From contig JXTC01000029.1 of the NCBI GenBank assembly GCA_002914845.1, positions 1 to 64,000 of the forward strand: a stretch of 64,000 bases of DNA, written 5' to 3'. Positions 1 through 11,725 of this stretch are shown in pieces. Source of the DNA: Trema orientale (lineage: Eukaryota; Streptophyta; Magnoliopsida; Rosales; Cannabaceae). Each line of letters begins with the position of its first letter. Position 1 is the stretch's first letter. A program made the position numbers and the translations under genes. The notes beneath the pieces were generated by a model. That model was not told the DNA's origin, did not search any database, and worked only from the letters and a program-made list of their open reading frames with translations.

Positions 1-240
1 TCCTAGTCAAATTAAATAAGGAATATGCGTAGTATATATATATATATATATCTTAGCTATAATCGTGTATAACGAAGCTAGACTGGAGAAAAATTCATTG
101 AATTTCATTATCTATATATTCTATATGAAGTCTTTCTTTATCCTTTTCTTTAAATATTAAAAATGAAATAAATCAGCGACATAACGACTGGCCAATAAAT
201 ACTGACTCGAGCACTCTTTTAGTTATAACAATTCTGCATG
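1..240. repeat. Duplicated block 1, left copy
   Basis: Matches 13795-13985: GAATATGCGT(A/G)GTAT, ATCTTAGCTATA, CTGGAGA, AATTTCATTAT and the following AT-rich stretch occur in the same order. Otherwise no gene; (TA)n at 31-51. Confidence 0.55.
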
Positions 241-259
241 TATAAATATATATACGACT

Positions 260-441
260 ACGGATTTAGTCCTTCGAAGAATTAGTTCCTTCGAAGAATT
301 AGTCCCATTCATGTTTTAGCTAACATGTCATATTTTAATCAATCTGTGTTGACCAAAATATAACTATATTGATCAAAACATAAACAAAATATATCTCGTC
401 AACGAGACTATATCCGTCCTCGTCAACGAGACTACATCCGT
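260..441. mobile_element. Small MITE, ACGGATTTAGTCC family, copy 1
   Basis: Starts ACGGATTTAGTCC and ends with its near inverse GACTACATCCGT; has short internal duplications (TTCGAAGAATTAGT twice, CTCGTCAACGAGACTA twice). Diverged relative of the copy at 10246. Confidence 0.5.
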
Positions 442-1019
442 CCCTGTATATACTATCTCCACCCTTGCGCCGCGTAGACCCCGAGGTCAGAGGACATCTT
501 TTTTCTTTTGGATCAAGAGATGAGAGGACATATATACCAATGGATCTAGTTTTACGTGCCTTCAAGTTGGAATGTCACGGTCATATGCTTATTTAATTAT
601 TGACCAATTGGTATGACTTACTCTAGCACCATGAATGATTGGTAGGTAAGTACGAAGTAGCTAGCGCTTGTATATTTATTTTCCAAGGTAGCAAAGACGT
701 TTTTATATGCGGAGTCTTATAACTAGATTCCAATTATTAATTATCCTTACCAAAAACCAAAAAAAAAAAAAAAAAGATTCCGATTATTATACTATTGATA
801 CCTGGCAGAGTCGAAAGAATATCTCATGGAACGATGCATGTTTATCTTCTTCAAACATATCGATCATTTTATTAATTCGAACGATAAAGAAAAAAAAATG
901 AAAGAAATTTAATTATTTGGATTTTTGTGTTGTGAAGCAGTAAAACTCGAGTAATTAGTTAATAGGTAGCTCTACAAAAAATAAAAAATAAATTGTCTAA
1001 TTCTTTTCAAACAATATAG
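442..1019. other. Intergenic, no gene seen
   Basis: AT-rich; holds a short relative of duplicated block 2 (455-500), an A run at 759-775 and nothing else I can support. Confidence 0.5.
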
Positions 1020-1255
1020 GGAAATAAATTGAAAAACAATATGTTGAATTAACAAACGACAACAACTTCATAAAACGACAATTATTGGTAAACAACATCA
1101 CCTAAAGAACACCAGTATAATTGAAAACGACACATTTGGACACGCCAATTCCCAATAAAACGACAAAAGCTGAAGAAACGACAAACACCCTACATAGTGT
1201 ATTCGACATCGGCATAAAACGAAATAAAATAAAAAAACCACAATGATCCCAAGAA
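1020..1255. repeat. ACGAC-motif cluster 1
   Basis: AAACGACA-like words recur every 15-40 bases (around 1053, 1074, 1122, 1158, 1176) and continue past the hAT element to about 1830. Confidence 0.5.
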
Positions 1256-1680
1256 TAGAGGTGGCAAAATGGGTGGGACGGGCCGTTCGGTCCGGTCCAA
1301 ACTGGGCCTGGGAGGGAAAATGGGCCAGGCCGGCCTGGAATTTTAAAAATTGAGCCTGAGTAGGCCTGCTTACCGGCCCGTTCTTGGCCCAAATTAAAAA
1401 AAAATTAAAAAAAAATAAGATTATTAGTTGTATAATTCGTTAAAAATATTAGAAATTTAAATAATTACTTGTATATTAAAAATATTAGTTGTATATTTTT
1501 TTTCTATTGATAAAATTTTTTAAATAATTAAATAAGCTAAAAGTATATAAGTTGAATAGTCGATTAAAAAAAATTTAAAACAAAAATCTTAAGAAAATTA
1601 TTTAGAATTAGATTGAAANTTAGCGGGCCGAGCTGGGCCGGCCTGGCCCTACTGGGCCTAGATATTTAGGCCTACATCTA
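1256..1680 (+). mobile_element. hAT-like non-autonomous element
   Basis: Ends TAGAGGTGGCAAAATGGG (left) and, inverted on the right, TAGATGTAGGCC; both followed by GGGCC-rich subterminal sequence in an AT-rich core, as in plant hAT MITEs. No convincing 8-bp target duplication, so the ends may be off by a few bases. Contains the N at 1619. Confidence 0.5.
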
Positions 1681-1717
1681 GAAAACGACAAAAACCTGAA
1701 GAAACAAAATAATGAAC

Positions 1718-1811
1718 GACGTCATATTGCAAGCATCAACCTAAACAGACATCATATTGGGAATGACGTCATATTGCAAGCAGCAACCTAAACAGACATC
1801 ATATTGGGAAT
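1718..1811. repeat. 47-bp tandem duplication, two copies
   Basis: Units 1718-1764 and 1765-1811 start GACGTCATATTGCAAGCA and are nearly identical. Confidence 0.8.
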
Positions 1812-1845
1812 ACGGAAACCAGGAAACAAGATCAGGGAGAATAAA

Positions 1846-2680
1846 GTGTTGTTTGGCATCATAAATAAAAAATAATTTTTTGTTTATAAAAACGGAAAAT
1901 TATTTTCTGAGAATAAGTAAGGGTATTTGGCATTATTCTCTGATAATAATTTTTTAAAAATAGAGTTAAAGAAAACAAAAAATTCAGAGAATAATAAAAT
2001 ATTGTTTTTAAAGTATTTTCTTAACTTCTTCCTTTTCTTAAAAAAAAAAAAAACTTATTCTTTCACATGACTTTCATATACACATTCTTTCGTAATTTTT
2101 TCTCTCATCATTTTCACTTTCATCACTTTCTCCCTTATCATTTCTCTCTTCTCATTCTCTCAATCCTTATTTTCTCTTCTCATTCTCTCTCCTCATTTTA
2201 TTCTATCACTTACTCTCATCATTTTCTATCCCTTTATTTTTTTTAATCACCCTCCTCATTCTCTATTACTACTTTATTTTTTATAAATTTTTTTATTTTT
2301 ATTCTCTCTCTTATGTGTTTTCATTAGTTTCTCTCTCTTCTATCTTTCTCAACAATTTTTATTTCCTCTTTCTCTCTTACCACTTTCTCTCTCATTATTA
2401 TCTTTCATCACATTTTCTCTTATGACTTCCTTTCTCCTCATTCCCTTGCTTGAATTTATCTCTCATCACTCCATCTTGACTTTTTCTCTCTAAATATTTT
2501 TTTTAACAATACAAATATGATTTTTATATCCATCTAACTTTTTTCCCCTAAAAATCGTTTTTAAAAAATATTTGCCAAACACCTCTTATTTTCTAAAACA
2601 TTATAAAACAGTTTTTATTCTCAATTCTGAAAACACAACTCTAAAAACAGAAAATAAAAAATAATGCCAAACATGTCCTA
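1846..2680. mobile_element. MITE with TTTGGCAT inverted ends
   Basis: About 830 bp. The left end has GTTTGGCATCATAAATAAAA; the right end, inverted, has GTTTGGCATTATTTTTTATT. The centre (2040-2490) is pyrimidine-rich, built of TCTCTC, CATTTTC and CATCAC motifs. Target duplication not identified. Confidence 0.55.
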
Positions 2681-2811
2681 AGAATGCCTTGAAGAAATGT
2701 CGACAACTAGACTATGGATTAGAAACAAAAATGATAATCCACAAACAACATCAGTATAAAACATGACAAATAAAGACGACATTTCAGGATTAATCTTGAT
2801 TATTTTAGTCT

Positions 2812-3190
2812 CTGAAAAATAACCAAAATTTTATTTTGGTACCTACTTCTAAAATGTCTCGGATTTGTTGATAAATTATGTTAATTTTTATTTCAGTTTG
2901 GTCTCTAAACTTTCAAATGTCATATTATGCTATCTTTACTAATGTTTTCTTTTTCCTCTTAATATTGGTCTATTATCTTAGTTGGAACAATCCTGCAATA
3001 AACCATACGGATTTAAACTTAGAAAAAAAAAATATAGTTTATAGTAGCAGAAATATGAAGGCTTATGGACTAAAATGAGAGAAAAACATAATTCAAAGAT
3101 CAAGTTTGAAATCTTAGAAAAACAAAGTATCAAATATGAAATATTTTGGAAATCTAAGACCAAAATAAGATTTGAGTTATTTCTCAATGC
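2812..3190. mobile_element. Foldback MITE, AAATAACyCAAA family, copy 1
   Basis: Left end TCTGAAAAATAACC and right end, inverted, TTGAGAAATAACTC continue as about 45 bp of imperfect inverted repeat (ATTTTGGT, AAAAT). A relative lies at 29415-29822; both share TCATATTATGCTA / AAAATTATATTATGCTA internally. Confidence 0.5.
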
Positions 3191-3223
3191 ATAAACAAAT
3201 CAAGTAGGAGGAAAACACGAATA

Positions 3224-3683
3224 TTAAAACTGACAATGACCTGATCAAAGGGAAAAATGATAATATAACAGCCTCAAAAGTCAAAAGATCTTCCAAAGGA
3301 AAAAATAAAAATTGCATGATCTGAAAAAAAAAAGGTAATAAGGGAAATGAATAGAGAAATTAAAATATACAGAGCATAAATGCCAACAAAATAATAAAAG
3401 CATCATTTTCTTGATCTGGTCCGACAATGTCTAGAAGTATAATGAGATTGTTAAAACTGACAATGACCTGATCAAAGGGAAAAATGATAATATAACAGCC
3501 TCAAAAGTCAAAAGATCTTCCAAAGGAAAAAATAAAAATTGCATGATCTGAAAAAAAAAAAAGTAATATAAGGGAAATGAACAGAGAAATTAAAATATAC
3601 AGAGCATAAATGCCAACATAATAATAAAAGCATCATTTTCTTGGTCTTCTGGTCCGACAATGTTTAGAAGTATAATGAGACTG
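3224..3683. repeat. 227-bp tandem duplication, two copies
   Basis: Copies begin TTAAAACTGACAATGACC at 3224 and 3451 and match almost base for base over the whole unit, so the duplication is recent. No coding signal. Confidence 0.9.
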
Positions 3684-3954
3684 ATTTGTTCCGAACCATT
3701 TTGACTCAATTTTGTGGTACATATAGAAATAATAACTGTTATTAATATACAAATGACGAAGAAATCATATTGTCGGTTGAAACTTTTCTAAAGACGTCCC
3801 TAATTTATTACAACACCTTTCCACAAAATGAGTAGAGATATATGCAATAATTACGACATAGACTTGATCAAATTTAGTAAATTTCTTTCCTTTTTCTTAA
3901 TAGAGCTAGAGATTGATTTTGATGTTTCACAAAATTGCACATTTGAAATCAAGA

Positions 3955-4050
3955 CAAAAATACAACCTAGTCTAACAAACATATTGACCAAGTCATCCGG
4001 TTGACGAATCAAAACCACTAGATTGCACCGTGGGGAGTGGATCAAGACTC
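3955..4050. repeat. Duplicated block 2, left copy
   Basis: Shares AATACA(A/G)CCTAG, AAACAT..GACCAAGT, GTTGAC(G/A)AATCAAAACC and GCACCG(T/C)GG(G/A)GA with 17190-17300 in the same order. A shorter third relative is at about 455-500. Confidence 0.6.
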
Positions 4051-4558
4051 CATTACCGTACTGACTGCATGGCATTCATTTGGACCGTAGTGGCTGCTTA
4101 GCTACTAGGTCTACCGAACTTATACATAGTACTACGGTTTAATAATGGGAAACGTATTTTATTAGATATCTACTTGTTCACAATGCAAGTCTGGCATATG
4201 ATATATAGGAAATTAGTTTGCTTAAATCTTATGTTTTGTTCGAACAATATTTAAAACAACTTATCAGCTATGATGTGGTCCTCACACGAAATTCTCTTAT
4301 ATCTATTGCAAAGGAATTAGTCTAGAATAAGAATTAGGATCAACGCAAGAGAGTAATGAACTAGGGAGTAAGCTCATAAAAGTTGGCTTTTTATATAGAG
4401 AAATATTTTCGTATTAATAAAATAATAAGGTACTAGTCAATTATTATTTTATGCATAATATTATTTTAATAAGATGTTTTTAGTTGCATAATATTTATTC
4501 ACGTGATTGTAGATTCATAGAAAATTTGAATACAAATCAATTATAGCTAATTAAATAT
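4051..4558. other. Intergenic, no gene seen
   Basis: AT-rich sequence between duplicated block 2 and the Sirevirus-like LTR; no reading frame or repeat stands out. Confidence 0.5.
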
Positions 4559-5768
4559 TGTTAAGTAAGGTTATTCGACCGTTCTATCACGATTTTCAAA
4601 TTTGCAGAAAACTTAGTGCAAAAAATAAAATTGGAAATCAAAGAAAGAGACACAAGATTTTCTCGTAGTTTAGCACAACCAAGTTGTACCTATATCTACG
4701 AGACCTAGTCCAGTTAGCAATGATCCACTAAAAGCATAAAGAAATTACAAATATAGGTCTTATACAATAAATCTAGAACTTCCTTCTAGTTACCGCCGAT
4801 TTGTAATTCTGCTTCCTTCGTGAGAATTACTCTTCAAATTTGGTGCTGAAATCCCTTTCAACTGCTGTTCTTGAGCTTCCTAGTTCTAGCACACAAGATC
4901 CTTCTCGTGCCCAGTCAATCACAAACTCCTGCAAGTGAATTGGTTGCTGAAATCTCTTCAGCTCTTGTTATTTTCAAGCTTCCCAGCTCTAGCATAAATA
5001 CATAAGATTCCTCTTGTATTCAGATCATCATCTCTCTCACTATCAAAATGAATTCAATAGCTAAGCACCATGGACAAAGAACTTAGAGTAAAAAACATCT
5101 AAACTGTAAGGTTTTCTTCTTGTTATTCAAGCAAGAGAGTCTTCGGAAACTATCTCTAGGAATGTATAGGAGACCTCACCCCATCAGAAAAGAAACTTCC
5201 TATTTATATAGGTAAGTACAAAAATGACTAATTTTATAAGAACAAAAATTAAAGGTGTCTTCTTCATAAAATATTCAGTAGTCCAGATGAAACAAATTAT
5301 ACACAGTTATGTACGACCTCAGATCTAAAGATGACATCTTGACAAAACAACCTGTTACACTGATGAGACAAAGTCAAACCTAAAGGTGACATCTTGACTA
5401 GACAGACTAAGATACTGATGAGACAGACTCATAACACGCAAACCTCATAAAATGTAAACTAGATAAATATACGAATGTCAAGACCACTACGTGCACTGAC
5501 TAGGCAAACTAATCAACACATAAACTGGAAAAACATGATTATTAGACAAACATGTAAATGCAATGAACTTAACAAAACTAGTTTGTAAACCTACAATCTA
5601 AACATCCTGACAACCTGATAAGACTAATAGCCATTGAACCTAAGTTGTAGTGTCTTTAGTTGCTCAGTTGACATGATTACACAAAAAAATATGCAAAAAC
5701 ACAAACTAAAATACAACTGAAAATTATTCATTACAATCTAGAAGATCATAGGATGCCAAACACTAACA
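4559..5768 (-). repeat. 3' LTR of the Sirevirus-like fragment
   Basis: 1,210 bp; TGTTAAGTAAGG at the left and CACTAACA at the right on the plus strand, next to the purine tract. AATAT precedes it, but the partner target site is not in place because the element is truncated. Confidence 0.65.
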
Positions 5769-6147
5769 TGTTTTCACAATCTCCCCCTTTTGGCATCCTC
5801 ATGATCAAAACACCAAAACACAATAAAACATAAGTAACTACGAACCTTCCACCTGTAAAAACAAACACATTAGAAATAGCATAGTCCAAGAGATCATAAA
5901 CTCAAACTAAAGCAAAAACATAACATTTACTACTCCCCCTTTTTGAACCAAAAGGAGGCCAAAAGTAAAAGAAGAAGAAGTAGAGTTAAGAAGATGTAAG
6001 CATGGAGAATTTGCGAGAATGTATAGAATCGACTTTTTGGCAGTTGAATCAGATTTCTTATTTGATGGCTTTTTGGAACTGATACTGGTCTGCAAAAGGT
6101 GGTAGGTTAGTCATAAGTGTAATCAGAAATACATCAGAATCAGCAGC

Positions 6148-6347
6148 TAGGGTTGTCAATTTACCCCGCGGGTTTGGGTCTTCGCAGGACCCCGCCCCTA
6201 ATAGGATGGGTTTGGGGGGGACTATTAGGAGACGGAGACGGGATCGGGTATATATTTACATACCCGAGTCGGGGTCGGGGTAGGGTCGGGGGAGGTATTC
6301 CTCACCCCAAATCCGCCCTGATATACTTATTACATTAGTTTTTTTTA

Positions 6348-6378
<31 letters not shown>

Positions 6379-8355
6379 AACATAAAAAAATTAGATGCTT
6401 AGATTATGAACCCTAGCCGTCTCATTTACGAATCACACTCTCCTTTAGTTTTCTTTTTCTTCGGTCTTCAGTCATCACTCGTCACTCAGTCCTTTTGTCT
6501 TCATCTTTGTCATCGTCATCCTCCTTTGCTTCAGTCTTCACTTGTCACTCACTCAGCCCGAGCCTCCGGTCGTCGTCCTACTCCCTCACCTTCGGAGGTA
6601 AGCCGTTAGACCGTGGCTTCAGTCAGCTCACCTCTCCGTCAAGTTTCAGTTCATAGCAGCAGTTCGTGGTCTATGAGCGTCGTCATCCTCAGCTCCGGTG
6701 GCCTGACCTCCCGTCATCCTCACCTTCAGCGGTCGTCCTAAAGTTCAACTCAATAGCTACAGGCACAACTTCATCATCCACCTCAATCGGCTTCAAGACT
6801 CAGGTATACGGTAGTGTAGAATGCATAGCTTCACTTTTGATTCTTTAATCTCATATTTAGATCCCTATCAAAACATGTCGGTCCAAGGAACACCACGGTC
6901 TTCCATTAAGAACAGATCGTGTACCAAAATTTTCTGATACATTGTATACTTTTGTTTATCTTGTCCTTGTATATTGATTTATTTTTAAGTCTTATTGTCA
7001 TGAGATAGAGGCGCACATGTGCGGAGGGACTTCATTATTTTACTATAAAACTCAGGCCATTTTTCACAGAAAAAGTTGGTAGTACAATGTTTTGAAAGTC
7101 TTATGAGAAGTGGACTTTTAAGTTTAGAAATTGACCAATCCCATAGATAGTGGGTCGAGTTTTTTATTTTTATTTTTTTTGTGTGTGATCAATATGAATC
7201 ATATCTTTTCCCGAGTAGTATCTGATTTTGTTTATTAGTGAAATTGATTTGAATATGTTTTGTATTATCAATTACTTGTATTATTAATTACTTTAGCCTA
7301 GTACTGTAACTTTGAAAGCACAATGATCATTTATGCATTTTGTATTAGGAGAAAATGCTTTTAAGTCATGGGTATTATTAATTACTTTAGCTATGAAGTG
7401 TTCGACAACTTGTTTTGTTTTCAATTATTTTTTTATCATTGCTTATTTCTATGAGCTTGTCGTTTTAATTTACTGCCACTTTATTAGTTTTATTTTTTTT
7501 TATGCGAATAAGATGTCTAATTTATTGAGTTGAGTATTTAAAATACTTCGACAACTTGATTTTATTATCTATTTTGTAGGGAAATTATGGATAGAAACAC
7601 TAAATCTGGACCTGGACAAATTACTACAGAAGATATTGACATAATATCTTATTTACTTTAAATTACTGAGCTAATATAATTTTTTTTTTGGTTATGTAGT
7701 GTTATTGTTGTAGGATGTAAGTTATGTGGATTTTGAAGATTGAAGATCTTTGTTAAAATGAATATATGTTATTGTGACTTATGAGGACTTATGGTATTTA
7801 TAGAATCATTTGGTGTTTTTGTTTTAGGGTATCTATTATATGAATTTTAAAGATTAAAGATTTTGTGAAGATAACTATGTGTGAGGATTTATGGTGTTTA
7901 CAGATTAACGGTGTTTTTCTAGTGTTCGGACTTGTGTGTGTTTGTGTGTTTTTTTTTTTTTTTTGTTCTTAATGTTTTGTATGTTCTTGATTCTAACAAG
8001 ATTAGAGTAGAACTTTTATCTCTATGATAAATAATGTTTTACCTCTATGATGTTTTGTTTTGTTTTTTTTTTTAAAATTTGAAAACTAACTCTATGATGT
8101 TGAATGAAGAGATAAAATGAAATTCATCTCTAGGAGTGAGAATGTGAGATATGACTAAGGTTTTCTTTTTTATTATTATTATTTTAATCTGGTGGGGATT
8201 CCCCGCCCCGCTCTGACCCCGTCAGGGATTCCCCGCTCCGCCCCTGCCAGGGATTCCCCGCTCCGCCCCTGCCAGGGATTCCCCGGGGTCTGGGATGAGG
8301 GCGAAGATGAAATCTAAGGACGGGGGCAGGGCGGCAGCAAATGCATCAGGGTACC
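6148..8355 (+). mobile_element. hAT-type deletion derivative
   Basis: About 2.2 kb with GC-rich subterminal ends in otherwise AT-rich DNA. The left end begins TAGGGTTGTCAATTTACCCC; the right end carries repeats of CAGGGATTCCCCGC (8224-8285) and ends near GCAAATGCATCAGGG. TAGGGxTGxCAA ends with G/C-rich flanks are typical of plant hAT elements. Inside, 6406-6610 looks like a transcribed leader with a possible splice donor (GGAGGTAAGC, about 6595-6604). A short open start follows at 7587 (MDRNTKSGPGQITTEDI...) preceded by a T-rich tract and AG, as in hAT transposase genes, but it stops after 24 codons and no transposase body follows. It sits inside the Sirevirus-like fragment. The target duplication is not clear. 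Confidence 0.6.
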
Positions 8356-8605
8356 TTGAACTGCAATCTAAGCCAAGGGAATGGTCTTGTTGACATCAAC
8401 AGATCTACGAATGACCATCTCACTGTGAGGTTGCTCCCTCTGAGTAGATACAGCTTGAAGTGTTTCCTCCTAACTTGTTACAGGTGCTTTCTCCCCTTGA
8501 AGATTGTCTCCTGAAGTAGATTAAAGAGTGGTTGCAACTGTGGTAGCAGGGACAGTTACAACAGGCTCCTGTTGAGTCTCAACACCAGCAGGATGAGTAC
8601 TCTAT

Positions 8606-9689
8606 GAAGTTATACTTTTAGATATGCCATCTTAGAAAGAGGAAAATACTTTTCTAAAAGTTTATAGAATTTTATTTTGACAGTTTTAGTTTTACTAATT
8701 AATGTTTCAACATTCTATATACTAAAAAATAACATCAAATCAAACTCTCGTTTTTTTTGAAAAAAAATGTCTATCGTTTTTTGTTTCAATCCAAACAAGA
8801 AAAAATGGAATCCCTTTGAATTTTTTTCTTTTCCTCCAAAAATCTAAATTCCAAATGGAGCCTAAAACTGACTCCGTTATTTCTATTATTTTACATATTG
8901 TGGAAATATTTATGATTTATTTTTGTCACTTATTTTTGCTAGATTATTTCTAATAATTTTATTGTTTTTGTCGCGTTTAAATTTCTAGATTTGATATAAT
9001 TTTGCAATGTTTTTCTAGCAAAATATATATTATACAAGGTCCCAATCTAGTAGGTATTTTTCTTTTACCTATTTATATGTACCTTTTTTTAGCTATTGGA
9101 TCATTTATTAACGGCTATAACAATTTGAGTATTTGGAAACAAAATGATAAATAAATAGATACTATTTAATGCACTTTGTCTCTCAACCTTTTTACTATGA
9201 AAAAATGTGTAGAATAAATTTTAATTGGGTAAAATAATACTTAAAGATAGGTAAAAAAAATTATAATATAAACTTATTTACTTTTCTAAACATTATTTTT
9301 TTTACGTTATTTAACGACGATGGGTGCCTAAGGCACGTATCCAAAAACTATATATATATAATGTTAAAAACATATTTTATACTCAATTTTCTCTCTTGAT
9401 TTGCTCTTTAATTTCTAATGTAGAGAAGCAATGCATGCATCAGATCTAATACGTACATTATAAACTACAAGAAATATATTATTCATGAACTTTGATGCAT
9501 TAAGTTATAGTTATTAACTAGTATTGGAAAATTATGATTAGTGGATGATCAGTCTTCCTTTTTTTTTTTTTTTTTTGAAAGTTAAGAATCTCTTTTTTCA
9601 GTTGAATTTGTTGTTGTAAACTGATTAGCTTTATAATAATAGATTTGTTTCATCATAATATATTTTAATAAATATATACATATATATAG
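8606..9689. other. Intergenic, no gene seen
   Basis: AT-rich. Around 8640-8880 there are TTCTAAAAGTTTATAGAATTTTA and CAATCCAAACAAGAAAAAATGG words resembling the possible MITE in KUP intron 5. A T run lies at 9559-9576. Confidence 0.4.
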
Positions 9690-9830
9690 TTCTGCAGATC
9701 GAGTCATTTGAAAGTCTCAATCAAGTCACAAGTTAAACTTATATCAATATTCAAGATGCTATAATTTGAGACCGAATATAAATTGCAACAACTTGTCGAG
9801 CGAAAATGACAATACTATTATTCCTTTTGG
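9690..9830. repeat. Duplicated block 3, left copy
   Basis: CTGCAGATCGAGTC, TTGAAAGT(C/T)TCAATCAA and the following stretch match 18005-18115. Both copies are followed, after 100-150 bases, by an ACGAC cluster. Confidence 0.6.
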
Positions 9831-9929
9831 AAAATTCTATAATTTTCGTCGTATGTAATAAATGCCTTAAGCAGTCTTGGTCTAAACGAAGATTAGATCG
9901 AACTACGAAAAGTCTTGCCTGTTAACAAC

Positions 9930-10480
9930 GTAGTTTGGAAAACGACCATAATATTCACAAACGACATCGTCATAAAAAAGATACCCAAAAAAGAAGAAGA
10001 AGGAACACGACAATAAAGTAAAGAAACGACATAGCCAGAAACCAAGGAAGTGAAAGAGAAAATTAACGACAATTATATGAAAACAACACCGCTCAGAAAA
10101 TAGCCTTGTACGGCACCATAATCAAACGACAAAGACCTGAAAAAACAACAAAACTGAAACGACAGTGAGACGCATGACAAAGCGGCAATATCACTAAAAG
10201 AAACAGTGGAGGCAATATATATATATATATATATATACATAGGACACGGATTTAGTCCTTTGAGAGAACCGGTTCCGTTCACGATTTAACCAACAAAGGT
10301 TACATTTGTCCAATACTGTATTCGTTAAAACATGACTTGTGTTGGCCAAGGACCGGTCCCCTCAAGGGGGACTACATCTGTAGCCATATATATATATGTA
10401 AATTTACGTCAATGACGTGAAAACGACATAGATCTGAAAAATTACAACATCCTAAAAAACGAAGAAACTATTTCATCTGA
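9930..10480. repeat. ACGAC-motif cluster 2
   Basis: At least eight ACGAC words in the plus direction between 9940 and 10425. The small MITE at 10246-10381 is inserted in it. Spacing is irregular, as in subterminal arrays of CACTA elements, but no CACTA terminus was found. Confidence 0.5.
10246..10381. mobile_element. Small MITE, ACGGATTTAGTCC family, copy 2
   Basis: 136 bp with imperfect inverted ends of about 32 bp (ACGGATTTAGTCC...ACCGG on the left, ACAGATGTAGTCC...ACCGG inverted on the right), sitting between two (TA)n tracts. Confidence 0.6.
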
Positions 10481-10481
10481 A

Positions 10482-11725
10482 GGACAAGATCTACGTAAGA
10501 ATAACATAATTAAAATGAGGTGTAATTCATTAGGAAAAACAAATGTTTATATGTTTTGGCTAAAATTACACAACCGATTTTGGAATTCAGAAAATAACCC
10601 AAAAAAAAAAAATCCATGTATTTCTGAAAATAGCAAAAATATCCTCATGTTCTGGTTATAAATTCATGTTTTGGGAATAATAGAGATTTTTATTTTTGCT
10701 CCATAGATTGGTACTTCGATCAAGTTGAAAATGACTTGCACTATTAAGTCATTTTTACCTACAATTATTTCATTCTAATTTTTTGAGAGAATCCTCTTTC
10801 CATTGAGGAAGGAATAAGTTTTTTGAATGATTTTAAAAAAAAAAATAATTTGGAATTGATTTTTTAAGAAAGAAGTTTTGATAAAATATATTATTATTTA
10901 ATAGTTATATATATACTATTTTTTTTGAGAACATATAACGTTAGTTTTTTTTAAGGAATATATAACGTTAGTTTTGAAACTATAAAAAAGAAAGAATGGT
11001 TCTCTAATGAAAAAGTTTTGATAAAAAAAAATTAATATTTAATAGTTTAATATGTATGGTTAATTATTTTTTTAATACAAATACATGAATCAACAATGGA
11101 ATAAGAATGAGAAAAAATAAAAATAGAAAAAGGATTTAAAAAAAACGGTCCAATTGATAGGTCATAAACAAGTTACTAATTTTTTAAGTCATAAATAGCT
11201 TTTTATATTTATATATGTATTTATTATATTTTGTTTTTGATAAAATTACTAATATTATTATTACCATCGGATCAAAATTTAATGACTCAAATTAGAATAT
11301 TATTCATGGAGAAAAACAAAAATCTCCATTGAAATAATATATATATTTGTTTCTTAAGCGCAACGGAAACATTGATAATACAATATATAATATTGATGAT
11401 ATTTTATGACTGACGAGTTGCTAGTGACATTGATTTCGTCGATCTCTTTCTCAGACGCCAGATTCATTATTGATAGACATGTGGCACTTTTCGTGTTTGG
11501 GTAGTGAATTTCTCACTTGACTAAAAATCAGATGAACTTTGATATAAAAGGGCAAAGTTGAATCTTTGAGAAGCCGTACTATTATTTCTCATGGTACAAA
11601 GCTCCATCATTGATGACATTTATTACGGATAAACTCTTGTAGTAGTAAAGGCTAGTAGCTCTAGTTAACATAATTGACTTTATATAGATAGAAACACATG
11701 TTAAAAATAAATTAAGACCATAAAC
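10482..11725. other. Intergenic, no gene seen
   Basis: AT-rich, with a short direct duplication of ATATAACGTTAGTTTT (about 10933 and 10968) and TTTGATAAAA repeats. It is the 3' flank of the frameshifted paralogue. Confidence 0.4.

Larger units (their letters stand above)
4559..8605 (-). mobile_element. Truncated Sirevirus-like Copia fragment (fossil), interrupted by a hAT element
   Basis: Minus-orientation 3' LTR (4559-5768) plus the adjoining end of the internal region (5769-6147 and about 8351-8605). The LTR has TG...CA ends and a minus-strand TATA box near 5199-5211. Just inside it are two GGGGGAG-type purine tracts (minus-strand complements of 5780-5793 and 5933-5949), and TGCCAAAAGGGGGAG is the characteristic Sirevirus junction. 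Repeated purine tracts are a known Sirevirus trait. The remainder of the element and the other LTR are missing, so it is a truncated, broken copy. Age cannot be read without the second LTR. Confidence 0.7.

Noticed and set aside
1102-1392. 96-codon open frame on the minus strand
   Set aside because: It lies over the GC-rich end of the hAT-like element; composition follows the GGCC repeats and no family is recognisable.
6406-6609. 67-codon open frame on the plus strand
   Set aside because: Serine/histidine-rich translation of a CATC/TCAC-rich leader inside the hAT derivative; more likely untranslated.
9460-10500. Possible CACTA element starting at CTACAAGAAATATA (about 9468)
   Set aside because: The start lacks the CA of CACTA and no matching inverted end or 3-bp duplication was found beyond the ACGAC cluster.
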